Shown here: one piece after another, positions 50,901 through 61,959 of the stretch
Layout of the letters: every line of letters begins with the position of its first letter
Position numbering within the stretch: position 1 is the first letter of the stretch
Assembly: GCA_027625915.1 (NCBI GenBank)
Contig: JANTQA010000075.1
Location: 1,426,001-1,490,000 of the forward strand
Direction: 5' to 3'
Length of the DNA: 64,000 nucleotides
Source: Anaeramoeba flamelloides
Taxonomy: Eukaryota; Metamonada; Anaeramoebidae
Position numbers and translations under genes: made by a program
The notes under the pieces: model-generated
Told to the model about the DNA's origin: nothing
Databases searched by the model: none
What the model saw: the letters and a program-made list of their open reading frames with translations, nothing else

Positions 50901-51807
50901 TATCTATGCTGTTACAAAAAAAAGTAATAAAAAACGTATCATAAGAGATTGTTATGATATAAAAACATTTGCTGATCCAATAGATAAGTTTGTATCTGAT
51001 TATTGTGTAATTACAGATTGCAGGAGTGTAGCTAACGATTTCAATACACAGAAATTTCAAAAATTATTAAATGACAACCAAGAATTCCTCGAACTTATTC
51101 ATGTTACAGACCGAAATCCTTATGGAAAACAGTAATTATTTTTTTTTTTTTTTTACTTTTTCATCTTTTTCTTTTTTTGATAATTCTTTCATTTTTGAAG
51201 ATTATTCATTTATTGATCAATAAGAATATGACATTAAAGATTATTTAATTTTTATTACTTTTTCCATCTTTGATATTTTTCTTGATTTGATTTGATTTTA
51301 TTTTTTTCTATTTTTTTTCGTTATTTTTATTTATATTCAATTTCTTTATATTTTTCTTATTTTGATTTGATTTTATTTTTTCATTGATTAATTGTTTTTT
51401 TTTTATTATATATATATATATATATATTCTCCTCTCTCTCTCTTGTTGTTAATAGCCAAAACAATTTAAGATTCGTTTTTAATTTACCACCCACAAATAA
51501 AATGGAATCATTGAATGAATTAATGAATTTTGTTTTTGAATTTATTGATCTAATACCAAATGTAAAAATGCAACAAAAGCAAATCCAAAAGGCAAATGAG
51601 TTAAGGAAAAAAGCAGATGCTAATTTAAAAAAAAATGAAGAAGAAGAGCGTAACGACAGAAAGGAAGAAGAAAAAAGAAAGAAGATTGAAGAAGAAGAAA
51701 AGAAAGTCCAAAATATGTCTCAAGAACAACAAGAGAAATATTATAAAAGACAAGAAAAGAAAATGCTTAGAAAGCAAGGTCCAAAAATGAAAAAGATTAA
51801 AGTTTAA
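46388..51807 (+). CDS. CCDC47 (calumin), PAT-complex subunit of the ER membrane
   Basis: Exons 46388..46504, 46690..47229, 50794..51131 and 51456..51807, all phases consistent, about 448 residues (human protein 483). CCDC47 is a single-pass ER protein that partners Asterix/WDR83OS in the PAT complex, chaperoning multipass membrane proteins at the translocon. Exon 1 is a signal peptide (SLLFFLLIVLCFQFIS) plus the start of an acidic luminal stretch that runs into exon 2 (HSEEDFFSDDFDGDEDD). The membrane segment is FLMVGLLLFFVSLWFF, about residues 142-158. Exon 3 opens with LKKRQDLFHYILGWM, matching the LKRQDLLNVLARMM block of animals. Exon 4 restores LRFVFNLP and ends in a charged coiled coil with a basic tail (KMLRKQGPKMKKIKV). 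Introns are 185, 3,564 and 324 bases. Identification is firm. Confidence 0.95.
47230..50793 (+). other. 3.56 kb second intron of CCDC47
   Basis: The donor is GTTTGT and the acceptor AAAATAG. It holds a TA tract (47911-47942), a modular hairpin (48010-48145), two tandem copies of a short repeat (48540-48640, 48825-48895) and a half copy of the TTAAGGCACAAA element (49318-49410). Two protein-like minus-strand frames occur at 48824-49033 and 49948-50160 without ATG starts. Confidence 0.8.
48010..48145. repeat. Modular palindromic repeat, single module
   Basis: TTTGATTTGAGAAATAAAAA pairs with the downstream TTTTTATTTCTTAAATTAAA. It is the same module as in the clusters at 29 kb, 57 kb and 63 kb. 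Confidence 0.65.
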
Positions 51808-52352
51808 TTATTTTTTTTGTTTTGCTTTTTTCTTTATAAATTAATTAGATTATTTAAAAAAAATATTTAAATCGTATAAATATCCAAAATAATTTATTGT
51901 TAGATTTCAGAAAATAAATCTACCATCAATAATTCCTTCAATAATAAATAAAAATAAAAAAAAAATAATTTATTTTTCACTACTCCTTTTTATTTACTTC
52001 CTGTATTTTTAATTAAATTATATTATTTTTCAATTAATCTAAAAAACAAAAAAAAATCTTTTATCTAAATACAATTTCCGATATTTATTGTCAAATTGAA
52101 ATTCATACACAAAATCGTGTCAAATCTAAAAGACAATAAAAAAACCAAAAAAATGTGTTTATAGCTTTTTGAATAATAAGTGGGAAAAAACATTCTACTT
52201 TTATTTGTATTATAAGTGGGATAAAGCTACAACTTAATAAGGTTTTTATTTATAAATGTTTTTGATAACTAATTTTCATTGGGAAAAATACAAAGATAGT
52301 TAAACGATATTTATCTTGTTAACTATGTGGCTATTCAAAGAAAAGGAGATCT
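51808..52352. other. Convergent intergenic spacer
   Basis: Short A/T-rich gap between the CCDC47 stop and the 3' end of the minus-strand candidate. No feature seen. Confidence 0.5.
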
Positions 52353-53900
52353 TCAATTTTCATAAATTGAACTAAGAAAATAAAGATGTGAGGGGGGATG
52401 AAAAGGAACTGAAATATATACACTATTTAAATTTTCTTTACTAAACAATATTTCAAATATGTCCCTACGACCCAAAAAACACTAAAAATGAAAAACTGAT
52501 CAAATACTTTCCATTAATACAATTAAAAAAACAAAATGATAAAATAAAAATAAATAAAGTTTCAATTTAGCTTTTTCTTGAAAACATTTTTTGCCAAAAT
52601 CCTTGATTTCAACCTTGAAATTATGTATATTTTTAGATACACTATCTTGTTTTAACTCATTTACAAAAACAAATTCTAAATTATGGGAATTTTCTTTTCA
52701 CAAAAGGCACTAATTTGGTCCTCAAATGTTTTTTTTAGTTTTGAATGGTAAAATAAAAAAAAAGTTAAACTAAAAAGATAAACTCTCTGGAAAAACATTC
52801 TAATTTAATATATTAACTTATTTTTTAATTTAAAACTTTTCTCAACCCCAATTTTTCAAAGAAAAAATAAAAAAGTGTTAGTAATTTCAAAAAATAATTT
52901 TGATTTTTAAAAGTTGAGAGTGTTTTTATTCTAAAAAAATTTATCATAGCGGTTAATTGAATTAAGTTAGTTCTTAATTTCGAAAAATATTAATCAGAAA
53001 AAAATAGTGCTTAATTTTATTAAGGACATATTGTGACATACTTTAAAATAATAAATTGAAAAAAAATATTAATATATTTTGTATTTGAAATCAACGAATT
53101 ATAAAATCTTATTAATAATTCACTTTTTTAATTATTATAAATATATGTCCTTGATAAAATTAAGCACTATTTTTTTTCTGATTACTATTTTTCGAAATCG
53201 AGACTTATAACTGAATTCAATTAACCACTGGAATAATTTTTTTTTAGAATAAAAACACGCTCAACTTTTCAATATCGAAAATATTTTTTGAAATTACTGT
53301 GCCCTTTTTTATTTTTTTTTGAAAAACTAGGATGAGAAAATTTTTAAATCCTGGAATGAGTTAATTTATTAAATTAGAATACTTACCCAGAGAGTTTATC
53401 TTTTTTAAATAACTTTTTTTTGAATTTTACCATTTAAAAATAAAAAAAACATTTGAAAACCAAATTAGTACGTTTTGTGAAAAGAAAATTCCCATAATTT
53501 AGAATTTATTTTAGTAAATCAGTCAAAACAAGATAGTGTATCTAAAAATTTTCATAATTTCAAGTAAAGGCTAAAGGGAAACTTTATTTATTATAATTTT
53601 TTCATTTAGTTTTTTTAATTGTTTTAATGGAAGGTATTTGATCACTTTTCTATTTTTGGTGTTTTTTGGGTCGTAGGGACATATAAAAACCTGAAGTATT
53701 TTGAAAATTAAAGAAAAATAAAACCAAAGTATAAAAAAAGTAAATCACAATTATTGCAGTTAGAATAGCCTGTTTTTTCTGACTCGCTTTTAACTGAAAA
53801 AAATTTAAAAAGAAGATTATTTTGATAATAAATATCTGAATTTTAAAAGAAATTAAAACTTTGAAAAGTACCTTAATGGTTATTGGTATATTCAAAAGAT
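52353..53900 (-). CDS. Candidate small membrane protein gene (5' end not found)
   Basis: Three exons can be chained in phase: 53900..53872, 53793..53691 and 52408..52353. They read LLNIPITIK, then KASQKKQAILTAIIVIYFFY followed by a hydrophobic run, then VPFHPPSHLYFLSSIYEN and TGA. Donors are GTACTT and GTTTTT; acceptors are AAAG, TTTTTTTCAG and ATATTTCAG. The middle exon is a clear transmembrane segment preceded by a basic stretch. No start codon was found upstream, where the sequence is homopolymeric, so the 5' exon is missing from this model. I recognise no family. The 1,280-base second intron is almost entirely the 52455-53690 palindrome. For it: three exons in phase and good acceptors. 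Against it: short, with no homolog known to me. Confidence 0.35.
52455..53690. repeat. Large fold-back palindrome, ~1.24 kb
   Basis: Arms of about 600 bases meet near 53070. Outer ends: ATATGTCCCTACGACCCAAA against TTTGGGTCGTAGGGACATAT. Further in: AGATAAACTCTCTGG against CCAGAGAGTTTATCT, CACTATCTTGTTTT against its complement, and TATTTTTCGAAAT near the centre. Identity looks high outside and moderate inside. Non-coding; the class may be a fold-back transposon. Confidence 0.85.
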
Positions 53901-55287
53901 CTTTTTTTTTTTTTTTTTTCAAATTGGATAAAAAAATAAAGAAAAGATCAAAAAGAAAATAAACAAAAGTAAAAAAAAAAAAGAAAAGAAAAAAGTAAAA
54001 GAAAAATTAAAGAAAAAGAGTTAAATAAAAACAAAAAATTGGCCAAATTAGTGAAAATTATTTTTAACTAAATTAAAAAATTCAATTGAATAATCAAAAC
54101 AAAAATTAGAAAAAAATTACTTATTATGACATTTTAAAGTGGGTAAAAATTTTTGAAAAATACTTTATTTAAAAATAGTATTGGTAACAAGATTCAGTTT
54201 CAAAAAAAATTAAAAAGAGAAAAAAATAATATGGTTGATAACGAAGTTATATAAAGCACTTTTTTTGAAAAAAAATCGGTTTATCATTTTATCTTGGAAT
54301 TATTTTTGATTTTTTGTATTTGATTCAATTTTTTTAAAATACATTTTAATTAGCCAAATAAGTTACAAAAAAAAACTTTTATGATAAATTAATAAATCAT
54401 CTTCCCTTCAGAGAAAAGGAAACAAAAAACATTAATTTGAAATCTTTAAATTTAACTGAATTAGAATATGAACGAGAAAATTACCACATTAATCAATTCA
54501 AAAATAGTTCATGTTGGAAAATTCAAAAATATTTTTAAATAATTTAGATACAGGAAAATATTAACAAATAGTCGTTTCTCGGTTTTTTTTAATTTGAGAA
54601 ATAATCAGAAAATATTTAAAATTTTCTGTTTATTTCTTAAATTAAAAAAACCCTACCAACAAAAGGTATGTAAAATGGAAAGCTTCAACTTCTATTCTAA
54701 AGTTAAGAAATTACACAAATTATCTAAATGATATTCATATATTTTCGATAAAAAGACAATTAAAACAAAATTCGGCAATTTATGTAAAAAATACATTAAC
54801 TCAAACTGAGGGAATTTATAATTTAAACAGATTTATGGAATTTAAAAATTGGAAATGTTCCAATGATTGATAAAATCGTTTTTCTGGAAAGATTTAATGA
54901 AAATTTTGTTACATTTATTTTGCGACAAATAGTATTATTTCATGGTAGAAAAGGAAAAATAAATAAATACCTAAGAGGACCATAAAATCTTAAAGTCTCG
55001 GTTTCTAAAAAGGGGAAATTTCAAACTCTCTTGAGATTTTGTAAATTAAATTGTTGAAATTTATATGTGATCTCTTCAGCCTTTTGTTAATAAGTTGACA
55101 AACACTTTTGTTTAATTTCTTTGACATTAAAGGGATCAAAAAACTTTTAAAATGTTTCTTAATTTATGCTTTGTGTGATAGGGATAAAAATCATAATAAA
55201 TTTCATTTTTTTTAGTTCGAATCCTTTATTTTTGAATTACAAATTAACTTTAATACTCTCTACTGTTTATTGAAGAATTCAAAACAA
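53901..55287. other. Upstream region of RPS24
   Basis: A/T-rich, with one palindromic module at 54575-54655 and a pyrimidine-rich stretch (TACTCTCTACTG) just before the RPS24 start. No coding signal. Confidence 0.45.
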
Positions 55288-55944
55288 ATGTCTACAAAAA
55301 TTAAAAAAGAAGGAACAGTCACTGTACGTACTCGACGTGTAATGAGTAATCGATTATTACGAAGAAAACAAATGATCATTGACATTCTTCACCCAGGTCT
55401 TGCTAATGTTTCAAAAGAGGAACTTAGACAAAGAGTTGGAAGAGTAAGTTATCCAAGCCTACTTTTATCAATTTTTTTTTTCTTTTTTTTTAACTTTGCT
55501 TTTAATTTTTTTTTTTTTTTTTCAATTTTTTTTTTTTATTTTTGGTTCTTTTGAAAACAAAAACCCTAACTCTAATAATAAATTTAAATCGATCAACTGT
55601 CTTTTAAAAACAAAAAAAAAAACAAAAAACTCACTCGCTTTTCTTTTAAATTTGTTTAACCGAAATAGATGTACCATCTTAAAGATCCAAAATGTGTTCA
55701 ATTGTTTGGATTCAAAACAGTTTATGGTGGTGGAAGAAGTTCAGGATTTTGTTTAATTTATGACGATGCTGAATCAATGATGAAATTCGAACCAAAATAC
55801 CGTTTAATTAGACTTGGACTTTTAGTCAAACCAGAAACAAATAGAAGAGCCAAAAAGGATCGTAAAAACAAAGGTAAAAAATTCAGAGGCAAATTCAAAT
55901 TTGTTGGCGGAAAGCCAAAAAAGAAAAAGAAAGATGATGATTAA
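55288..55944 (+). CDS. Ribosomal protein eS24
   Basis: A 40S small-subunit protein of 143 residues (human about 133). Exon 1 is 55288..55443 and exon 2 55669..55944, joined in phase 0 across a 225-base intron (GTAAGT donor, AAATAG acceptor). The first ATG, 55288, gives MSTKIKKEG before the conserved core. Family blocks are [39 protein letters not shown] across the junction, [20 protein letters not shown], and [11 protein letters not shown]. The C-terminus is a long basic tail. The slightly longer N-terminus and tail explain the extra length. It is expected to be highly expressed. Identification is firm. Confidence 0.97.
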
Positions 55945-56254
55945 AATTTTTATTTGAACAAAAAAAAAGAAAAAAAAGGTTTTTTTTATTTTTTTTTATG
56001 CTTTTCTTTTTACGATTTCTTCTTCCAAACGATCATCTTTTCAAAAATACAAATGAAAACAAATATATTAAAAGGAAAGATACAATCTCAAAAATTAATA
56101 TTTAGAATTTATTGTGTTGATCATCTTACAACAAATCTTTACTAAATAAAAATTAATCATTTCTATTTCCTTTTCTTTTTAAGAAGAATCTTTTTTTACT
56201 TTTTTGTCTTTTTCAAGAATATTGAGATTTTTTAGCGTCCACTATCATTAAAAA

Positions 56255-57740
56255 ATAATTAAACATTTGCTAATTTTTCACTTTTTAATAACTTCAATTA
56301 TAATAAACACTCTTGGTCCAAAAAAGATCTTTGATTAAAAAATAATTTTTCAAGAAATTTAACAATTTAAGTTGGAAAACCCAATTTTCCAGGTCCCTTC
56401 AATATTTTTTTCAATTTAATAGTCGAAAATTTGGAAAATTTTTTCTTCACAGTTAAGAGGTCATTTTATTATATTTTAAAAGCATTTTGAATCTGATGAA
56501 TATCGATCTTATAGGGAATCAATTATTTGGACTATTAAAGAATTATTTTTTTTTTGGATTTTTCCGTTAGGTTTTCTAAAATTTAAAAGAATGGAGTAAA
56601 ATCAAGGATTTTACTCAATTCTTTTGAATTCTGGAAAACCTAGGACACTTCCATTAGGTTTTTTTTAATTTGAGAAATAAAAAGAAAATTAAAGAAATTT
56701 TCGGTTTATTCCAAAAAGTAAAAAAAAATAGGACACTTTTTGTTCGGCTTTCCAGAATTTAAAATAATTGAATAAAATCAAATAAATTTTATTCCATTCT
56801 TTTGAATTCTGGAAAATCGCCATTAGCTTTTCTTGAGTTTTCTGTTTATTTGTAAAATCAATCGATTTTCGTTAGGTTTTTTTTACTTTTTTGAAATAAA
56901 CCGAAAATTTATTAAAATTTTCTGTTTATTTCAAAAAGAAAAAAAAACCGAGAAGACTTCACTAATAAATAGAAAACCACAAAAAAACCTAGAACACTTC
57001 ACAAATAAAATAGAAAACCTCAAAAAACCTAGAACACTTCAATATAGAACAGAAAACCTTAAGAAAAGTTAGGCACTTGACGTACACTTCCGTTCAGTTT
57101 TATTGAATTTTGGAAAACCTAGGCACTTGACGGACACTTCATGTTAGGTTTTCTAGAATTTAAACAAATAGTGTAAAATCAGATAGATTTTACTCGATTC
57201 TTTTGAATCCTGGAAAACCGCCGTTAGCTTTTCTTGAGTTTTCTGTTTATTTGGGAAATCTACCGATAATTTTACAAATAAAACAGATAACCTCAAGAAA
57301 ACCGCCATTAGGTTTTTTTTAATTTTAGAAATTAAAAAAACCTAGGCACTCTACGGCACTCAACGGACACTTTCAATAATTATCATCAGTAATTTTTTTT
57401 CTGTCTTTGACTTTTTTAGATGAATAATAGTGTTTTCAAAACTATTAGAATTATCTCTTCAAAAAAATATCCTAAAGTTGAGTTTAAAGAAAAATCATTT
57501 TCATATCCATTTAAAATATTTTACCCAAAAATAGAACTTTTTTTCAAGAATAAAGACTTTTAAAAAATCTAGTACTATTAACTACAATAAATAAAGGCGC
57601 CTCAAGATTTTTAATAACTCGAATATTGATTATGTTTTGAATGAACTCAAGTAACAGGGTAAAATGATAATTGAATTAATAGTTTTGTCTAACTTGAAAT
57701 TTTGATTTATATTTTATCAACTATTGTAGTTTCAGAATAA
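56255..57740. repeat. 1.5 kb dispersed repeat with palindromic core, copy 1
   Basis: It matches 61960-63500 end to end in the same orientation. Left flank: AAAAAAGATCTTTGATTAAA and TTTTAAAAGCATTTTGAATC. Right flank: TTTTCAAAACTATTAG, AAAATATCCTAAAGTTGA and CCTCAAGATTTTTAATAAC. Between them (56560-57375) lies the modular hairpin cluster, with CTAGGCACTT and TTGAATTCTGGAAAA modules. The cores differ in module number and order, while the flanks align simply. Non-coding. Confidence 0.8.
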
Positions 57741-57834
57741 AATGTGTTTTTTTTTATTTTTTTCTTGTTTCGATCTAAAAACTAAGACAATACCATATAA
57801 TATAGTTATTATTTTTTTGATACCTAAACCAAAA

Positions 57835-59030
57835 AATGAAAAAAATAACCTTTTTTCTAGACTTATTTATATTGGTTATTCCTAGAAAAAGGATCTTTAT
57901 TTAATAAGACTCTACTAATTATGAGTATTTTTGAATTTTTTTCTTTTTTTTGTTTTATTTGTGAAATAACTAGATGAGTTTTTGGAAATTGCATCTTAAT
58001 CTCAAAAAAAGGAAGAGAAGGGAAATTGAAGAAATGTGAATTTTCTCTAGATACTTGTTAACCAGTTATGTTTTTTTATTAAAAACATAGAATACAAAAG
58101 GTGTTGTTCTTGGATGATTTCAGCTATTTTGAGAGTTTAAAAGGGATGAAGAAAATAATTTTTTAAAAAGGTTGAAATTCAGAAAAAATTACTTTTTAAG
58201 TTGAGAGTATCTAATTTTATAACAGTTTCAAAGTGTACAAAAATATGTCTAGCTTTAATGATTTAAAAAGAATGAAAAACTTCAAAGAATTTTTTTTATT
58301 TTTTGGGGTTTTAATTTTTTTCCTGAAGATCTTAACACTTAAACAAATAATATTTCTCACAATATGAATCATTGTTTCGACAACAATCAAAATATTGTTC
58401 TTTCTGGCTGATATTCATATCACCCTCTCAAGAAAAATATATTGCTTATAATCTCAACTCCGTACTAATAAGTACACTTACTACACTACAAGGAAAATTT
58501 AAAGTTAGCCAAAAATTTAGATTGGATTTCAGTTATACTTCTTTTATAAATTATTTTTTCAAAGTTATCATAATTTTATGTAATAGGGAATGGATAGCTA
58601 TCAAACTCATGAAGATCTGAATACCCCCCTTTTACAAAAATACTCGACTTTTGAAGAAACACCTATTTTTGGGGAATTTTTTTATTGAAAAAAGTTACAA
58701 TGAATTAATTTTTGATTGAATATTAAGTATGAAAAAAGAACAAATGTTTAGAAAAATTGCAGAAAACAGCCAGGAAAATATTTATAAAAACTCAAACATG
58801 GTAAAAAATAAAATGATAAAAAATATTCCAAAAACTGAAAAAAAAATAAGCTTTTCTATTTAATTTAGCGATATCTTTTGATTGAAATATTTTGAGCTAT
58901 TTTAAAATTGAAAAAATCTAATTCTTTTTAGACCATTAAAAAAATATATGAAAATAATCTCTCTACTCAGTCAGAAAAAAAATTCAAAAATTTTACAATT
59001 AAAAATGAAATAAATATGGGTATATTATTA
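57835..59030. repeat. Composite block of three repeat segments
   Basis: 57835-58090 matches 34990-35310, 58190-58460 matches 38040-38335 (both direct), and 58545-59030 matches 30620-31095 inverted. Together they may be one ~1.2 kb element of which only fragments survive elsewhere. The open frame inside it (58372-58620) is therefore repeat sequence, not a gene. Confidence 0.65.
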
Positions 59031-59738
59031 AATTTCAAATTTGGTCAAATTTCAAAATTTTTTCATATTTTTGAAGAGTTTCTTGATTATTATTATTGGT
59101 ACGAAAGTTTTTAATGGTTTTTTTTTTTTAATGGCTGTGTGAGTAAAAAGCTAATAGAGTCTTCTGCGATTAGTAGTATTTTATTACTTAAATTGTAGAC
59201 AATCCAAAATTTTGAAATCATCAATACTCAATATTGTTAAAATTTTATTCAAAACCCAATTTAAACCACCAAAAAGGTTCGTGGGAAATTTTTTTCCCCT
59301 TTAAACAAGTCGCAAAAGTCTAATTGGTCACTTCATTATTTTTTTTTTTCATAATCCTTGCCAAAAATTTCTAACATACCATTTAAACCACCCAAACCTA
59401 CTCTAGCAATACTCTAACCTACCCTAACATACCTTAACCTGCCCTTAACAAGGGTTTTAAATATCTATATATAATATATTTCAATATAATTGATTATTTT
59501 GAAAAAATGAGAATTTGACCAAATTTGAAATTTAATAATTTTCCCATATATATTAATGAAAATTTTCAATTTTTCTGGTTTTGGATTCCTATTAATATCT
59601 AAGAATACTGTAAACCATTTTCAAAAATATTGTGTATAATAATGTTTATTATGTGAGTGTGTATTTCAAAAATACAAAATTTAGAGTTTTTTATTTAAAA
59701 AAATTTTCCTTGTCTCTTTTCTTGCTGGTTGTTGTACT
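59031..59738. other. Intergenic spacer with C-rich short repeats
   Basis: 3' flank of the HSPA12-like gene. Degenerate CCTAAC-type units occur at about 59385-59455. No coding signal. Confidence 0.5.
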
Positions 59739-61354
59739 TTAATAATTTCTTATTGTAAATTGAGATCTTTTGATTGAAATAATTTCTGGATCAAAGCCAA
59801 AATATACAGATCCAAGAAGAAATGATTTGTCTGGGTAAGGGGATAAATAATATTGATAATTTTTACCTAATATCTTTTGAACTGATTTCCGCAAATATTG
59901 ACAATCTGATAACCCTCCAGTAAAAAACACAATGTCTGTTTGTCTGAGTATTTCTGAAGATTGTTTAAATTTATTTAAATCATTTTGTAATTTTTGGATA
60001 GGTTCCTCAAAAAATGATTTTATTCGGTCTCCTAAAATTACCAAACTATCTTCATCATCGTCCCATTCAATTTCAGATAAACCAGAATTTTGATTTCTTT
60101 TTTTAAATTGATCAGTCAAAGCTTCAAAATCCTTGATTCGGAATTTTTTTTTTAAATATCTTAAAAGTCTACTTGGCATTTCAATAGTATGTACACAATT
60201 TTGGTCCATTTGATCAATTTCAATACCTCTTATAAGTAATTCCCATTGATTTAATAATTTCAAAAAACCTTTTTGACATTCATTTTTGAATTGATTAAAT
60301 TGATACACATTTAAATTTAAAAAATTTTGGAAAAATTTTAGGAATTCTTGATCAATATAAATTGATCCAAAATCTCCTCCTTTGGGAACCATCAAGATTT
60401 CAAATTTCTCTATTTCATTATTAACAATTGTTGGTTTCATCAATGTTATATCAATTGTTCCTCTTCCTGCATCAACAACTAACAAATTTTGATTCTTAAA
60501 TTTGTTTAATTGATTTCTATTGTCCTGGAAGAAATCTAAAGCAGCACCCACAGGTTTATAACAAAATAATAAATTTGCGGAGTCTTTACTTGAAATCAGC
60601 CCTGCTTGATAAAATGCTCTTCTCATGATTATTTTTTCTTGATCTTTACAAATCGCAGGAACAGTTAAAACCCATCGAACTGTTTCCTTGTCCAAATTGT
60701 ATTTTTTTTTTTTATAATATTTCTTTACAGCTTCAACAAATTTTTTATTTATAAATCGAAACACACCAGATAAGACTTGTGTAAATTTCCATTCTTCTCC
60801 AGAATAAGATCGGATTTTGGGATTTTTTGAATTATTTCCATATAATTTCATTTGGTAATGGTTGAACAATTGATAATTGTTAATTTCATTGTTTTTCAAT
60901 TTTAAATATTCCTTTTCGGCAGATTTTCCAAATGAAATTGGTTCCCATTTATTTGAATTGGTTTTTTTAAATAGAATAGCTGTTTGTGTTTTGAAGTTTT
61001 GATCATTTAGATCCAATTGTATTCTAGTTACATCAGTTGGACTGATTTGATTTCTTGAGAAGTTGCTCGTTTTTTTCATCCACGCTGCTCCAGTCCTTGA
61101 AGTTCCAAAATCAATTGCACAAACTATTTCATGTTTTATATTGTTGTTGCTATTCCCATAATTAATTGTTTCGTCAAAGCTATTTTTTTGTTATTTTGTT
61201 CCATTTTGATTTGTTCATGAAAAAGATTAAATGTTAAGTTGGGTAATTTGTCTTGTTTATTTAATGTGATTTTGAATTATCTTTTGATATTTTTAGGATC
61301 TTTTTTTTCATTCATTTGAGATCTCTGAAGGTAAGTGGAAAAGGTTTGTTTTAA

Positions 61355-61386
<32 letters not shown>

Positions 61387-61624
61387 GAAGTCATTCGTCT
61401 CCCGTCGTTAAAATTTTTTTAAAACAAAAGACAAAAGATAAAATACTTTTTATCAAAGGTTATTGTTACTAAATTAACAAATTTCCTTTTCAAATAGAAC
61501 AAATGTTTTTTTAATTGGCTGTTTTTGATTGTTGTGATGTTGATTGAAGAATGGTGACTGTTCTGAAATTAATAAGAAAGAAGTTAAAAGAGAATTAGAA
61601 AACTTACACAAAAGGTGGGTACAT
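59739..61624 (-). CDS. HSPA12-like divergent Hsp70 family ATPase
   Basis: Two exons: 61624..61608 (17 bases: ATG plus MYPPF and two bases) and 61179..59739, joined in phase across a GTAAGT...AAATAG intron; 485 residues. The join supplies IKHEIVCAIDFGTSRTGAAW, the Hsp70 phosphate-1 loop. Then come WVLTVPAICKDQEKIIMRRA, CYKPVGAALDF where Hsp70s have the E..A motif, the phosphate-2 loop VVDAGRGTIDIT (about 240-251), the adenosine loop FFTGGLSDCQYLR (Gly pair ~427-428) and GSVYFGFDPEIISIKRS, characteristic of HSPA12. It ends just after that motif, so the ~100-residue C-terminal extension of animal HSPA12 (about 675 residues) is absent. It is essentially a nucleotide-binding domain, with no canonical substrate-binding domain. 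Role unknown, perhaps signalling or stress sensing. Confidence 0.88.
61180..61607 (-). other. First intron of the HSPA12-like gene
   Basis: 428 bases, GTAAGT donor and AAATAG acceptor. It includes a T run of over 20 bases near 61360. Confidence 0.65.
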
Positions 61625-61959
61625 TGTTTTTACAGTTGTTATATGAATTCTAGATTAAAAAATAAAAAAATAATATCTGAATTCCTGAAATGAGATGAAT
61701 GAATTTAAAGTACTGAAACAGAGAATTACAATTTGTAATAGTTGGGTTATATTTCAAGAAATTACTTTTACAGAGACTCAAGAAGTTTTATCTTCAAGTA
61801 AAAATTGAAATTTATTGGTCCTTCTTTTTATGATTCAAGAATTTTGTGAATTTCAAAAAAAATTGTCTAATTTGTTTTATTTCCGCAATATATTCTTACC
61901 CAATGAGTACTTTCAGAAAACTTTCACACTTCGCAATTACGAAATAATTTTATCCAAAA

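Noticed and set aside
50831-51131. CCDC47 exon 3 starting at the TTTTAG acceptor at 50829-50830
   Set aside because: It needs phase 1 while exon 2 ends in phase 0, and it would lose the conserved KRQDL block.
58372-58620. 82-codon ATG-started frame
   Set aside because: It lies in dispersed repeat segments shared with 38 kb and 31 kb, with no conserved frame in the other copies.
61180-61204. HSPA12-like start at the ATG at 61204 with a one-base slip in an A run
   Set aside because: A canonical GTAAGT...AAATAG intron from the ATG at 61624 restores the frame without assuming an error.
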